A stretch of 14,808 nt of DNA. Origin: Clostridia bacterium (GTDB lineage: Bacteria > Bacillota > Clostridia > Oscillospirales > CAG-272). Position numbers and translations under genes: made by a program. Under the pieces are notes generated by a model that worked only from the letters and a program-made list of their open reading frames with translations, had not been told where the DNA came from and made no database searches. The DNA lies in contig CAADYN010000011.1 of assembly GCA_900753285.1 (NCBI GenBank), positions 1-14,808 on the forward strand, in the 5' to 3' direction. Shown piece after piece: positions 6,792 to 14,652 of this stretch (position 1 is its first letter; the number at the start of each line of letters is the position of its first letter).

Positions 6792-6835
6792 ACATCACTG
6801 ACAAAAAACATTCGGAAAAATTGAGTGTCAGATGT
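6792..6835. repeat. Imperfect inverted repeat at the 3' end of the LRR gene
   Basis: ACATC-AC-TGACA (6792-6803) is complementary to TGTCA-GATGT (6826-6835), ten pairs with a two-base bulge and a 22-base loop. It covers the stop codon of the leucine-rich-repeat gene. No U run follows on the minus strand, so it is not a standard terminator; it may act as an mRNA 3' stem or be part of a dispersed repeat. Confidence 0.4.
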
Positions 6836-7736
6836 TTAAATAATTAATATCAACTGTCGGCTCAAACAAATATGCAATGTCTGCAAATTTACCGGGAACC
6901 GTTGCTTTTTTTAGCTTTTCGCAACCTGAAAAGGCACCTTCTCCTATGACCTCACAACCTGAGGGAATAAAGACTTCGGAAATAGGTGTATCCTTAAACG
7001 CATATTTACCTATTTTTTTAATTCCATTTGGGAAAAAGAATTTTTCAATCTTTGTCCTAGCAAATGCATAATCGCCTATTTCTGTCAACGAATCAGAAGA
7101 ATGCACGGTACGAAGAGCGAAACAATTCTCAAAAGCGTTATTGCCAACAGAAATAATATTACGCGGCATAAATAAATCTTCTATTTCTGTATTGGAAAAA
7201 GAATTATCCCCAATTACAGTTATGGTGTCCGGCAGATAAACCTTTTCAAGAAATTTTTTATAAGGCACCGACTCTGAAGTAATTATGCTTGTTCCGTAAG
7301 ATGGCTCAAACTTAGTAAAATATCTTCGGTTATGAATTGCGTTGTAGTACAAAAATTGAAGTTTTGCCAACTGTGAGTTTTCTGGGTAGAGAAGACAATA
7401 TCTGCGGAAAACAGTATCGAGATCAGGCTCCCATCCATGATCATATATACCGCCGTCTTTTATGACATATGGAAGAATATATTCCATATAACTAATTAGC
7501 CTATCGAGTGATTCTACCTCAATCAGCTTTTCTCGATAAAGAGAATCAAGATTAATTCTCGCATTACAAACCGGGCAGGTATAATCAGGATCATATTTTA
7601 AATGTGCACTCTTTTCACTATATCCGGAAAAAGCGAACACTTCCGTCCAGTCATCTGTTGCAAATCCATCCGAGTTATTCTTAATATTTCCACACTTAGG
7701 ACATTTAATTGTAAAATTCAAAAAGTGTTCAGACAT
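6828..7736 (-). CDS. Zinc-ribbon protein with BspA-type leucine-rich repeats
   Basis: A 302-residue protein. The N-terminus has two Cys pairs, CPKC (12-15) and CPVC (54-57), spaced as in a zinc ribbon. The middle, about 65-155, is helical with no recognised domain. From about 160 to 290 there are roughly five repeats of the BspA/LRR_5 type, of the form ..I..IGDYAFA.T.IE.F..P. Such repeats usually mediate protein binding; many family members are secreted, but this one has no signal peptide or membrane segment, so it should be cytoplasmic. The start is ATG 7736 with GAGGA 7 bases upstream. The gene is visibly richer in A and T than its neighbours, which hints at separate acquisition. It lies 50 bases after the DUF1810 gene with no clear terminator between, so cotranscription is possible but less certain than for the upstream genes. 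Confidence 0.85.
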   Translation of the reverse strand: MSEHFLNFTIKCPKCGNIKNNSDGFATDDWTEVFAFSGYSEKSAHLKYDPDYTCPVCNARINLDSLYREKLIEVESLDRLISYMEYILPYVIKDGGIYDHGWEPDLDTVFRRYCLLYPENSQLAKLQFLYYNAIHNRRYFTKFEPSYGTSIITSESVPYKKFLEKVYLPDTITVIGDNSFSNTEIEDLFMPRNIISVGNNAFENCFALRTVHSSDSLTEIGDYAFARTKIEKFFFPNGIKKIGKYAFKDTPISEVFIPSGCEVIGEGAFSGCEKLKKATVPGKFADIAYLFEPTVDINYLNI

Positions 7737-7786
7737 ATATAAATCCTCATATATATTTTAATTGCATACAACTTTCAAATGCTGCT

Positions 7787-8218
7787 TTATTCATTAGTCT
7801 TTGTCAAACGCAAGGTATTTCTGTCGGGTTTTCCGTCGAAGAACTGCTCCAGCACTGCGTCGAAGAGGGGTATATCGGGTGCGGCTATACTGAACAGTGT
7901 CATGCATGATCTCAGCTTTTTCGCGTCAATACCTCCGAAAATCTCTTCCGCGCTTTTATCTTTATGGGCAATGACAGCGTCGGTTATCTCGATAAGTCTT
8001 GCTTTCAGAATAGGATCGGATAAATACGCCTGTGCCTCCTTTATGCCTGATAATCCGTAATACTCAGATGTGCTGCTTCTGCCAAGTCCTTTGAGCTGCG
8101 GAAAGATGTACCACATCCAGTGAGACGCCTTCTTTCCGGCTCGTATTTCGGCTAATGCAGTGTCATAGTCTCTTTTTTGGGCTTGTATGAATCTGGTTAA
8201 GTTGTAGTTGGGTGACAT
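7787..8218 (-). CDS. DUF1810 family protein
   Basis: A 143-residue protein matching the DUF1810 family along its whole length. Hallmarks are LTRFIQAQKRDYDTALAEIR near the start, the block SHWMWYIFPQLKGLG (about 32-46), then an EAQAYLSDPILKARL helix and a C-terminal part ending in a FDGKPD turn. Family proteins are about 140 residues, small, soluble and of unknown biochemical function. The start ATG 8218 has AGGAGG upstream at a rather long spacing of about 12 bases. The ribosome binding site begins right at the stop codon of the Hsp70 gene (16-base gap), so it is very likely in the same operon and translated after it. Why a DUF1810 protein should accompany a chaperone system is not evident. 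Confidence 0.9.
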   Translation of the reverse strand: MSPNYNLTRFIQAQKRDYDTALAEIRAGKKASHWMWYIFPQLKGLGRSSTSEYYGLSGIKEAQAYLSDPILKARLIEITDAVIAHKDKSAEEIFGGIDAKKLRSCMTLFSIAAPDIPLFDAVLEQFFDGKPDRNTLRLTKTNE

Positions 8219-8234
8219 ACTATTCTTTTACCTC

Positions 8235-10388
8235 CTAAATCTGTTCAAGCACCTCTTTCACGTACTCCGACAGCTTTCTTTTTCTTTCGTCAACCTGAAA
8301 ACCAAAATCCACAGAAATAATATCCTTCTGCGCCACTTCTCTCAAACGTTTGAGTCCCTCCTCGCTCCATGAATGCGCAAGCTCAGCTGCTATCTTGTAG
8401 AGCTGATTACGGAATCCGAGCTCATTGTTTTCCGAAAGATGCTTCAGAATTACCTCTTCAAAATCCTCGGGATTACCGCAATTCAAAATCGTTTCCATCC
8501 TGCTTTCTATAAGCTTTTGCTTGTCCTTGCTCTTGTTTTTATTCTTATTGGAAAACAGATTTTTCAGCACATCTATCTCATTTGCGGGAATAAGCTCAGC
8601 ACCACTGACCGGTATTATTCTTCCGCCGCCACGGCTCTTTTCAAGTGGAGCTCCTATCGCGAACTCAACCGAGCCTGTTTCTATCTGAACTCCCGATTTA
8701 CTTAAAAGATATGCTTTTATCGCAAGAAGACCTGTTTGGTCAAAATTGGCTTCTATTTTTAAATCTGTAGAGGTTTGATATCCTTTCTTAAAGCTGATAA
8801 TACCGCGTGCGATTGTCTGGGGTTCTCCCGTTTCCTCGCCGCGTTTTATGGGAATTTCTATGGCTTGAGTTCCTTGTACAATTCGATATCCTTCGATTTC
8901 TTTGGTATATGGCAGCTCGTCCCCTGTTGCGATAAGAAGATCGTTCACACCCGCCGAAAGTCCTAAGTACAAATCGTCGTTCTGTATGTGGCGTTTTATG
9001 GTAATGCGATTCTGCAAATGATAAATTTCCTTGATTGCGGCATATACTGCTGCTCCGTTTGCAACGCTCAAGTCGGGGTCAGCCGTTGTGATAGGCTCAA
9101 GGTCAAAAAACTCTCTTATGCGATCCTTCACCAAATACAGCTTGGACATACCTCCGTTCAGAATAACTGCATCCACCTCAAGCTCTTCACCGCACCTGTC
9201 GTAATGACGCGCCGCCTTTTCAAGTACATCGAGGATGGGCGCAATTATGGTATTACGGCGAATCTTCTTATTTTGGGAATAACCGCGGTAGTCCTCAAAG
9301 GTATATTCATTTCCGAGGAATCCTTCAAGCATAGCCTCAAACTCACTTTTAGTGATGGTATCGTTATACACCCTTTCATCACCGATAGATTGGGAAATAT
9401 CGTATGTAGCTTCTGCTTCATCCTTCTCGACAGGCTCGCTGAACCAATCGTCTACTGCATTAAAGAAGTCGCCGTCGGCGGAAGCGTTCATGTTTATCTT
9501 AAGCTGCTCAGCCGCAACTGCAAGCATCTTTTTTATCATTGCTTCTCTGCTGCGTATTCTCTGAACTGCTTTAGGCTCATATTCCTTGAATTTTTCCACG
9601 CATCGCTTGTAGAGTGCATCAGCAATGGCAGCGTCAAAGTCGTCTCCCGCAAGCTGTGTGAATCTTGAAGCGGCAATTTCAGAAATATTCAGCGTAATGC
9701 CGTTATCCGGGTCTCGTTCTATCTCATGGAAAGTCACGTCAAGCGTACCTCCTCCGATGTCAAACACAAGAACCTTTTTCTTTGTTGAAAAATCAAGCAC
9801 GCTCTCTGCCACTTCACCGTTCAGAATTTTCTGTGCGAGGTCGTAGAGTACCGCATTAGGCTCTGATATGAGAATCGGCTTCCACGATCCGTCAGGCTCA
9901 CGAACGTCAAAACCGGCTTTCTCCGCGGCTTTCATTGTTGCTTCCCTGCGCGCAGTATCAAAGTTTGCGGGAACCGTAATTATTACCTGATTTATCTGCT
10001 GACGAATCTGCTTCTGTGCAAAGCCTTTAAGATGTGCCAGAATGCGTGCGCTGATGTCCTCGGGAGTTTTGTCGACTACATCCGGAGAAAGTCCTCGTGC
10101 CACAGGATTGCCCATCTGGCTTTTTATTGATTTTGCAACTCTTTCGGGGTACTTTTTATATTGCTCTCTCGCATAGTCTCCGACAATTATCTGGTCTTCA
10201 TAATAATATACACAGGAAGGCAGAGTTTTGGAGCGGCTGCGGGTGTAGTTGACTTTACCTTCAATACCGGTTCCTGAATCCATAACACGATCTATTTCTA
10301 TCGGGCTAGCTATGATTCTGCCGTCCTTCATAACCTGAGCAAATGAAATTACACTATTCGTTGTACCCAAATCTATACCAATATACAT
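8235..10388 (-). CDS. Divergent Hsp70 (DnaK-like) chaperone
   Basis: A 717-residue Hsp70, longer than the ~610-640 of DnaK. The ATPase domain has phosphate-1 motif GIDLGTTNS (4-12), ITVPANFDTARREAT (137-151), SEPNAV (175-180), phosphate-2 motif FDIGGGTLDV (209-218), GDDFD (248-252) and adenosine motif ILNGGMSKLYLV (409-420). A region of about 300-380 is longer and more acidic than in DnaK. A beta-type substrate domain follows at about 470-580. The C-terminal ~120 residues are Lys-rich then helical and do not look like the usual lid. By eye, the Lys of the VGxxAKRQ motif (Lys 70 of DnaK) is Arg 74 here. The start has AGGAGGT 6 bases upstream. It lies 18 bases after the GrpE-like gene. It is probably a specialised Hsp70 and not the housekeeping DnaK. 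Confidence 0.93.
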   Translation of the reverse strand: MYIGIDLGTTNSVISFAQVMKDGRIIASPIEIDRVMDSGTGIEGKVNYTRSRSKTLPSCVYYYEDQIIVGDYAREQYKKYPERVAKSIKSQMGNPVARGLSPDVVDKTPEDISARILAHLKGFAQKQIRQQINQVIITVPANFDTARREATMKAAEKAGFDVREPDGSWKPILISEPNAVLYDLAQKILNGEVAESVLDFSTKKKVLVFDIGGGTLDVTFHEIERDPDNGITLNISEIAASRFTQLAGDDFDAAIADALYKRCVEKFKEYEPKAVQRIRSREAMIKKMLAVAAEQLKINMNASADGDFFNAVDDWFSEPVEKDEAEATYDISQSIGDERVYNDTITKSEFEAMLEGFLGNEYTFEDYRGYSQNKKIRRNTIIAPILDVLEKAARHYDRCGEELEVDAVILNGGMSKLYLVKDRIREFFDLEPITTADPDLSVANGAAVYAAIKEIYHLQNRITIKRHIQNDDLYLGLSAGVNDLLIATGDELPYTKEIEGYRIVQGTQAIEIPIKRGEETGEPQTIARGIISFKKGYQTSTDLKIEANFDQTGLLAIKAYLLSKSGVQIETGSVEFAIGAPLEKSRGGGRIIPVSGAELIPANEIDVLKNLFSNKNKNKSKDKQKLIESRMETILNCGNPEDFEEVILKHLSENNELGFRNQLYKIAAELAHSWSEEGLKRLREVAQKDIISVDFGFQVDERKRKLSEYVKEVLEQI

Positions 10389-10406
10389 GACTCGACCTCC
10401 TGTGCA

Positions 10407-11513
10407 TTATCTGTTGTTCTTATAATCTTCCTGAAGCACCGGATAAGAAATAACGGTATTGCCAAGCTTCCAACCCGATGAGAGAACATTTACTATAACG
10501 GCTTCACCTTCTTTTATCGGAGCTTTTCTCTCCGGCAGAGGTTCAAAGCGGCATCCTTGCATTTGTTCAAGCGTAAGCTTCTGTGTTGAATGCGGAGCAA
10601 ATCTGCTTGCCGGAGATATTCCCGCGTCACGCAAAAAGCTGAGAAGGCGATCCATGAACGCAGGGACACCTTCAAGCGAATACGGGAGCTTTTCACCGCT
10701 CTTCTTCAGATCCATGCACGCTCTCTTTTGCAGATACAGTGAATCTATAAGAAAACCGTATTTTTCATTGTTGAGTGCGGAGAAGAAAGAGGCGATTTCC
10801 TGCTGCTTCAGCTCTTCAAGTTTATCTTCAAAATCAGCGTCAGCGGCTTCCACAAGCTCTCTGTATTCCTGCAGCTCTTTGCGTGCAAGGTACACTTCTC
10901 TACGCAGTGCGGAAATGTCGGTCATCTGCTCTATTTCCGTGTCACCTTTGCTTTCGGCAATATCGTAAGCGATGCTGTTGAGTATATTCTTGAGGCATAC
11001 TCTGCAATATTTACGACCGAGCTTCAAAATGGCGTCCCTCTCCGCTTTATCGGCAAGCTCGGGAATACATTCAAACATCGCTACCAGAACGATCTGCTCC
11101 TGCGCATAATGGTATTTTGCTGCTTCGGAGTATTTTCCCGCGATCATTGCGTTGGCGTTCTTTATCGCTTCTTCATCCCCCGCCATACCGCCATATATCT
11201 GCTCTACAACCTTGACAGACCATGCCATAATCTCGCTTCTGACGCTGCGTTCTGAAAGCTTCATGCTCTCGGCGCGTGCTTTGATATCCCCGTCCTCAAG
11301 ATAGCATTCGGGAATATACGGTTGGACGGTCTTTCGGCACACAGCATAGTTTATCGCAGGGTCGTTCAGATAAGCCCGAATCATCAGGTTTTCAAGCTTT
11401 ACGATCTTTCGCAGCTTTTCGGATGAAAGCTCTGTCTTGCTTTTCTCATTTACGATATCAAGAACACTTTTTACTATCCGCTCAGATACATTTTTTCTTT
11501 TCAGAATATTCAT
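10407..11513 (-). CDS. Helical protein with GrpE-like C-terminal domain
   Basis: A 368-residue protein in two parts. Residues 1-195 are mostly helical and not recognised; they contain a YCRVC pair at 169-173. Residues about 203-245 form a coiled coil (LRREVYLARKELQEYRELVE). The remainder resembles the nucleotide-exchange factor GrpE in layout: helices around FFSALNNEKYGFLIDSL and FMDRLLSFLRDAGI (287-299), then a beta-like head with RFEPL (322-326) and AVIVNVLSSGWKLGNTVISYPVL (338-360), which mirrors the GrpE pattern of hydrophobic strand, G-(Y/W)-x-L-G, hydrophobic strand. It lies directly before the Hsp70 gene, where an exchange factor makes sense. Inferred role: ADP release for that Hsp70, with the N-terminal half giving a specific partner or location. 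ATG 11513 has AGGAG about 10 bases upstream, overlapping the preceding stop. The GrpE assignment is by eye. Confidence 0.75.
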   Translation of the reverse strand: MNILKRKNVSERIVKSVLDIVNEKSKTELSSEKLRKIVKLENLMIRAYLNDPAINYAVCRKTVQPYIPECYLEDGDIKARAESMKLSERSVRSEIMAWSVKVVEQIYGGMAGDEEAIKNANAMIAGKYSEAAKYHYAQEQIVLVAMFECIPELADKAERDAILKLGRKYCRVCLKNILNSIAYDIAESKGDTEIEQMTDISALRREVYLARKELQEYRELVEAADADFEDKLEELKQQEIASFFSALNNEKYGFLIDSLYLQKRACMDLKKSGEKLPYSLEGVPAFMDRLLSFLRDAGISPASRFAPHSTQKLTLEQMQGCRFEPLPERKAPIKEGEAVIVNVLSSGWKLGNTVISYPVLQEDYKNNR

Positions 11514-11527
11514 TAACTCGGTTCTCC

Positions 11528-12682
11528 TTATATGATTTCATAAACTGCTTGATTTTCCGTATAGATCATGCGCTTTAAATTGGGATTCAATCTTTCGTTA
11601 ATAAGTCCCTCTTCGCCATCCGCGGCGTGAACGACATATACCTGACTTGGATTCATCTGAAAGATTAAATCGACAAGATCCTGATAGTCCGCGTGAAGTG
11701 TAAAATCCGAGTTTATCTTTGTATAATTGGGGTAGTTTTTCGTATTGTATCCCGTATGCTCAAATACAATAGTCGGAGTTGTTACTCTGTTATCGTACTT
11801 CCACTCTTTCAGCGGCTTTATGTAGTCCGGCAGTCTGAATGTATCTGAGGAACGCTCATAATACCGCGCAAGCTCCCATAGGTTTGGTTCAAGGTATAAC
11901 AGACTTTTCGGGAACTCGTTTGACGATATCATTTCCTCAAGCATAGCCAGTATTTCAAGTCCCTTTGTGAGCTGTGAGACAGGAACGACAAATCTGGAAT
12001 TACGAGACAATGCGCTGTACATACGATTGGCGACTCTTGACAACGCGTTTTGACTGTACACCTCATATTCGGGATTTTTAGCGTGTGTTCCGCAGAGGAT
12101 CATTATATCCGGCTTGATTCCGTGCGGCAGACTGTATGGATATGTGAGATAGGTATCATAAGCCGCAAAATCTCCCGTATAGAGAACGGTTTTGTCCTTT
12201 ATCTGCATATACACCATTGCGGCTCCGGGAACGTGACCGGCGTGAAACAGTGAAAAATTGCACTTCTGCCCATTCATGGATTGGAAGCTCGCCTTTTCAC
12301 GATACTGTACTGTTTGAATGCGGTTCATTATCAGCTCGCACAGAATTCTGTTATGGAACCGCAGATCGTCTGTATCCGCGCCGATATACTCAGCGATTGT
12401 AGCCGCCAGCTGATATCTCACGAATTCCTTAGTCTGCTCAGTCATGTATATACCGGCGTTCTTGCATACTGCCGCGGTATATGCTATGGCTCCCATATGG
12501 TCGAGATGTGCGTGGCTGACAAAAATTGCATCTACAGTTTCAGGCGAAGGGATATCGGTATGGTCTGTATAAGCGCTGCCCGGTCTGACCCCGCAGTCAA
12601 AAAGTATGCGTGTACCGTACAGCTCAAGAAGATAGCATGACCCGCCGATGTCCGCGCCTGACAGGATTGATATGTTATTCAT
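11528..12682 (-). CDS. Metallo-beta-lactamase/beta-CASP nuclease-like protein
   Basis: A 384-residue protein of the CPSF73/RNase J-like branch of the metallo-beta-lactamase fold. Metal ligands are present: Asp 29 (FDCG), the HAHLDH motif at 57-62, His 150 in HAGHVPGA and Asp 171 in YTGDF. The beta-CASP features include FTLHADYQDL with His 330 (motif B) and VVHA with His 352 (motif C), as in enzymes that cut RNA or single-stranded DNA. The usual acidic motif A, in an LxEST-like strand, is ILCGTHA here with Cys 197 in the expected place. It is shorter than typical RNase J (about 550) and lacks that enzyme's C-terminal domain. ATG 12682 follows the preceding stop by 14 bases but lacks a good ribosome binding site, suggesting coupling. 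Role inferred: nucleic-acid hydrolase in the chaperone-linked operon. Confidence 0.88.
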   Translation of the reverse strand: MNNISILSGADIGGSCYLLELYGTRILFDCGVRPGSAYTDHTDIPSPETVDAIFVSHAHLDHMGAIAYTAAVCKNAGIYMTEQTKEFVRYQLAATIAEYIGADTDDLRFHNRILCELIMNRIQTVQYREKASFQSMNGQKCNFSLFHAGHVPGAAMVYMQIKDKTVLYTGDFAAYDTYLTYPYSLPHGIKPDIMILCGTHAKNPEYEVYSQNALSRVANRMYSALSRNSRFVVPVSQLTKGLEILAMLEEMISSNEFPKSLLYLEPNLWELARYYERSSDTFRLPDYIKPLKEWKYDNRVTTPTIVFEHTGYNTKNYPNYTKINSDFTLHADYQDLVDLIFQMNPSQVYVVHAADGEEGLINERLNPNLKRMIYTENQAVYEII

Positions 12683-12696
12683 AATTTAGTTTGTTA

Positions 12697-14652
12697 TTAC
12701 AAATATATAATTTTGAATTGCTGAAGAGCTGTCAAGAAGTTTTTATACAGATTTATTATATCTGAACACTCAGGAAGTTTTATTGTATTCATTGTGATTA
12801 TCTGAACATACATGGGGTTAAATATATCACTTAAATTGTTATATTCTTTCAGCATAATTTCTGTCCAGTCTTTCTCCCGGTTATTCTCTCGGGCACCGTC
12901 TAACCGCTGATTAACTTTAGCATGAATAATACTGCGTGTTTCTTCGGGAAGGTTGCAGTATGTATCGAATGCCTGATACAACGGTGCGATACAGCCAAAC
13001 GGCTTAGATGCAAGTTCGCTCAGTACGATATCAGGGTTATTCTCAAAACCAAACTCATCTCTATCTTCAAAAATTACATTGTGATACTTGCTGTATGTAA
13101 TAACGCCGCTCAATACAGCATTGATAAAGACAGACTGTTCAGTCTCGTGCAGTTTAATTCTATTCTCTATTATGCTAAGCTTTGCAGAAACTGCCGCCGT
13201 CACTTCGCTAAGCTGAACTGTCACCGCTTTATATGTCTTTACTTTATTAAGTTCATCTTCAACAATATGCATTAATACCGGAGAAGCAAGCATATAGTCG
13301 CGGCGGACATCAAATGCAGTAGCGTCAGTACTCTTATCACCGTCGTTGCGGATACTTATCGGCGGTATCTCAGGCTTTGTCAATTCACCATTGATATATG
13401 TCAGCGTGTAGTCAATCAGCTCTTCCTTATAGCTCTTTAAATTACTTTGCACCTCATTAAGCTTTTTAAGGATGTTTTGGCAGTCTTCAAGAGTTGATTT
13501 TTCATTTTCGACAATTTCCTGCGCTTTATCTGCAAGTTCTTTTGCTGACATGAGCTTCGGCATATAGTCAGGGGTTCTCCAAATATAGTAATGTCCGGTT
13601 TCATTGCCTGTACTGTCGATTTCCGAATGGATAATGCCTGCCTCGTATTCCGCCGTCTTATAAGCAGCTGCTGTTGCTACTTTTTCCGGTGTTGTCCAGT
13701 CTATATCTTTATATATAGAGTAAGGTCTGAGATCAGGGAGAAGCGTCTGACAGTTTCGAGGGTCACCATTTTCGGCTGCTCCTTCATACAAGTGCTTACC
13801 TGTTACAGATTTTGCTTCTTGGTATGCTGCGTACATTTCGTCAATCAAACCATACGCAAACATCGGAACACATGGTGTTATTTTTAAGAAGAATACTCTA
13901 TTATTGCTTTCGGAAACAATTTGAACACTTGGATTGGCACCTTTAAATCGTTCAATAGCATCGTTTAAAACAGGCGCTGTATCCGTTGCGGAACAGTATG
14001 CAAGCGTATCTGCATGGGTATAAACGCGAGAAGCCTTTGTACCATCGAGCAGGAACATCTCCGAAGCCATATCGTCAAGTTTCTGAATAACCTTGTCGCA
14101 TCCTGCTTTTGTCAGCATGGGCACATCATCGAAAGTAAGTGCTATAGGGTTTCTGAATATTATAGACATATATTTCGAAATCCACGCGGATATCAGTTCC
14201 TCATTGCCGCTATGCCAGGTTTCATATGCTTTTTTGTAGAAAGCATAGTTAAAGTTTGCGATTTCAGTACCTACTAAGAGCTTTTTTACTTCCTCGTCAA
14301 GTGTGCTGCATAAATCTCTGATCTTGAACATAGGGAGCATAAACGGATCTGAATTTATGTCCTGAAGAGCTGCAATCGCCTGCTCATTCTTCTCAAATAC
14401 TTTCATTAAATCACGAATTACGTCAGCATATTTCTTGAAGTAATTATTGTACAAAGCAAGAAGCTGTTCCTTTGCTGTAGCAAGAGCTTTGCAAAGATAG
14501 TCGTAGCGTTTGTATTCGCAGCGTCTGCTTATATCATTTCTTATCGCATTAAGCAGAATTCCGAATAGTTCATTCTTTTTCTTGCCGAAGGGATCAAATT
14601 TGGGTCTGTTATTATATTCGGCACGTGCCTTTTTAACAGCCTTAACAGTCAA
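12697..14652 (-). CDS. Large helical protein of unknown family, N-terminus uncertain
   Basis: The annotated start is TTG at 14652, giving 651 residues, but no ribosome binding site precedes it. The same frame stays open without any ATG for 38 more codons up to TAA at 14767-14769, with plausible coding sequence such as ISGIEKTAKLNRDAAHSNID. The true start is therefore probably upstream in another frame or outside the window. The protein is mostly helical, with coiled-coil stretches at about 370-410 and 465-505, no signal peptide and no membrane helix. A strand-helix unit FFLKITPCVPMFAYGLIDEM followed by AYQEA, HL (287-288) and LLPDLRP (304-310) recalls, from memory only, the C-terminal portion of large bacterial tubulin-like (Tubulin_2/FtsZ-like) proteins. 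It precedes the nuclease-like gene by 14 bases and is the first gene of the operon visible here. Base composition is AT-rich. Confidence 0.7.
   Translation of the reverse strand: MTVKAVKKARAEYNNRPKFDPFGKKKNELFGILLNAIRNDISRRCEYKRYDYLCKALATAKEQLLALYNNYFKKYADVIRDLMKVFEKNEQAIAALQDINSDPFMLPMFKIRDLCSTLDEEVKKLLVGTEIANFNYAFYKKAYETWHSGNEELISAWISKYMSIIFRNPIALTFDDVPMLTKAGCDKVIQKLDDMASEMFLLDGTKASRVYTHADTLAYCSATDTAPVLNDAIERFKGANPSVQIVSESNNRVFFLKITPCVPMFAYGLIDEMYAAYQEAKSVTGKHLYEGAAENGDPRNCQTLLPDLRPYSIYKDIDWTTPEKVATAAAYKTAEYEAGIIHSEIDSTGNETGHYYIWRTPDYMPKLMSAKELADKAQEIVENEKSTLEDCQNILKKLNEVQSNLKSYKEELIDYTLTYINGELTKPEIPPISIRNDGDKSTDATAFDVRRDYMLASPVLMHIVEDELNKVKTYKAVTVQLSEVTAAVSAKLSIIENRIKLHETEQSVFINAVLSGVITYSKYHNVIFEDRDEFGFENNPDIVLSELASKPFGCIAPLYQAFDTYCNLPEETRSIIHAKVNQRLDGARENNREKDWTEIMLKEYNNLSDIFNPMYVQIITMNTIKLPECSDIINLYKNFLTALQQFKIIYL

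Noticed and set aside
8988..9668. A 226-codon open frame on the plus strand
   Set aside because: It is wholly antisense to the well-supported Hsp70 gene, has no good ribosome binding site and no recognisable product.
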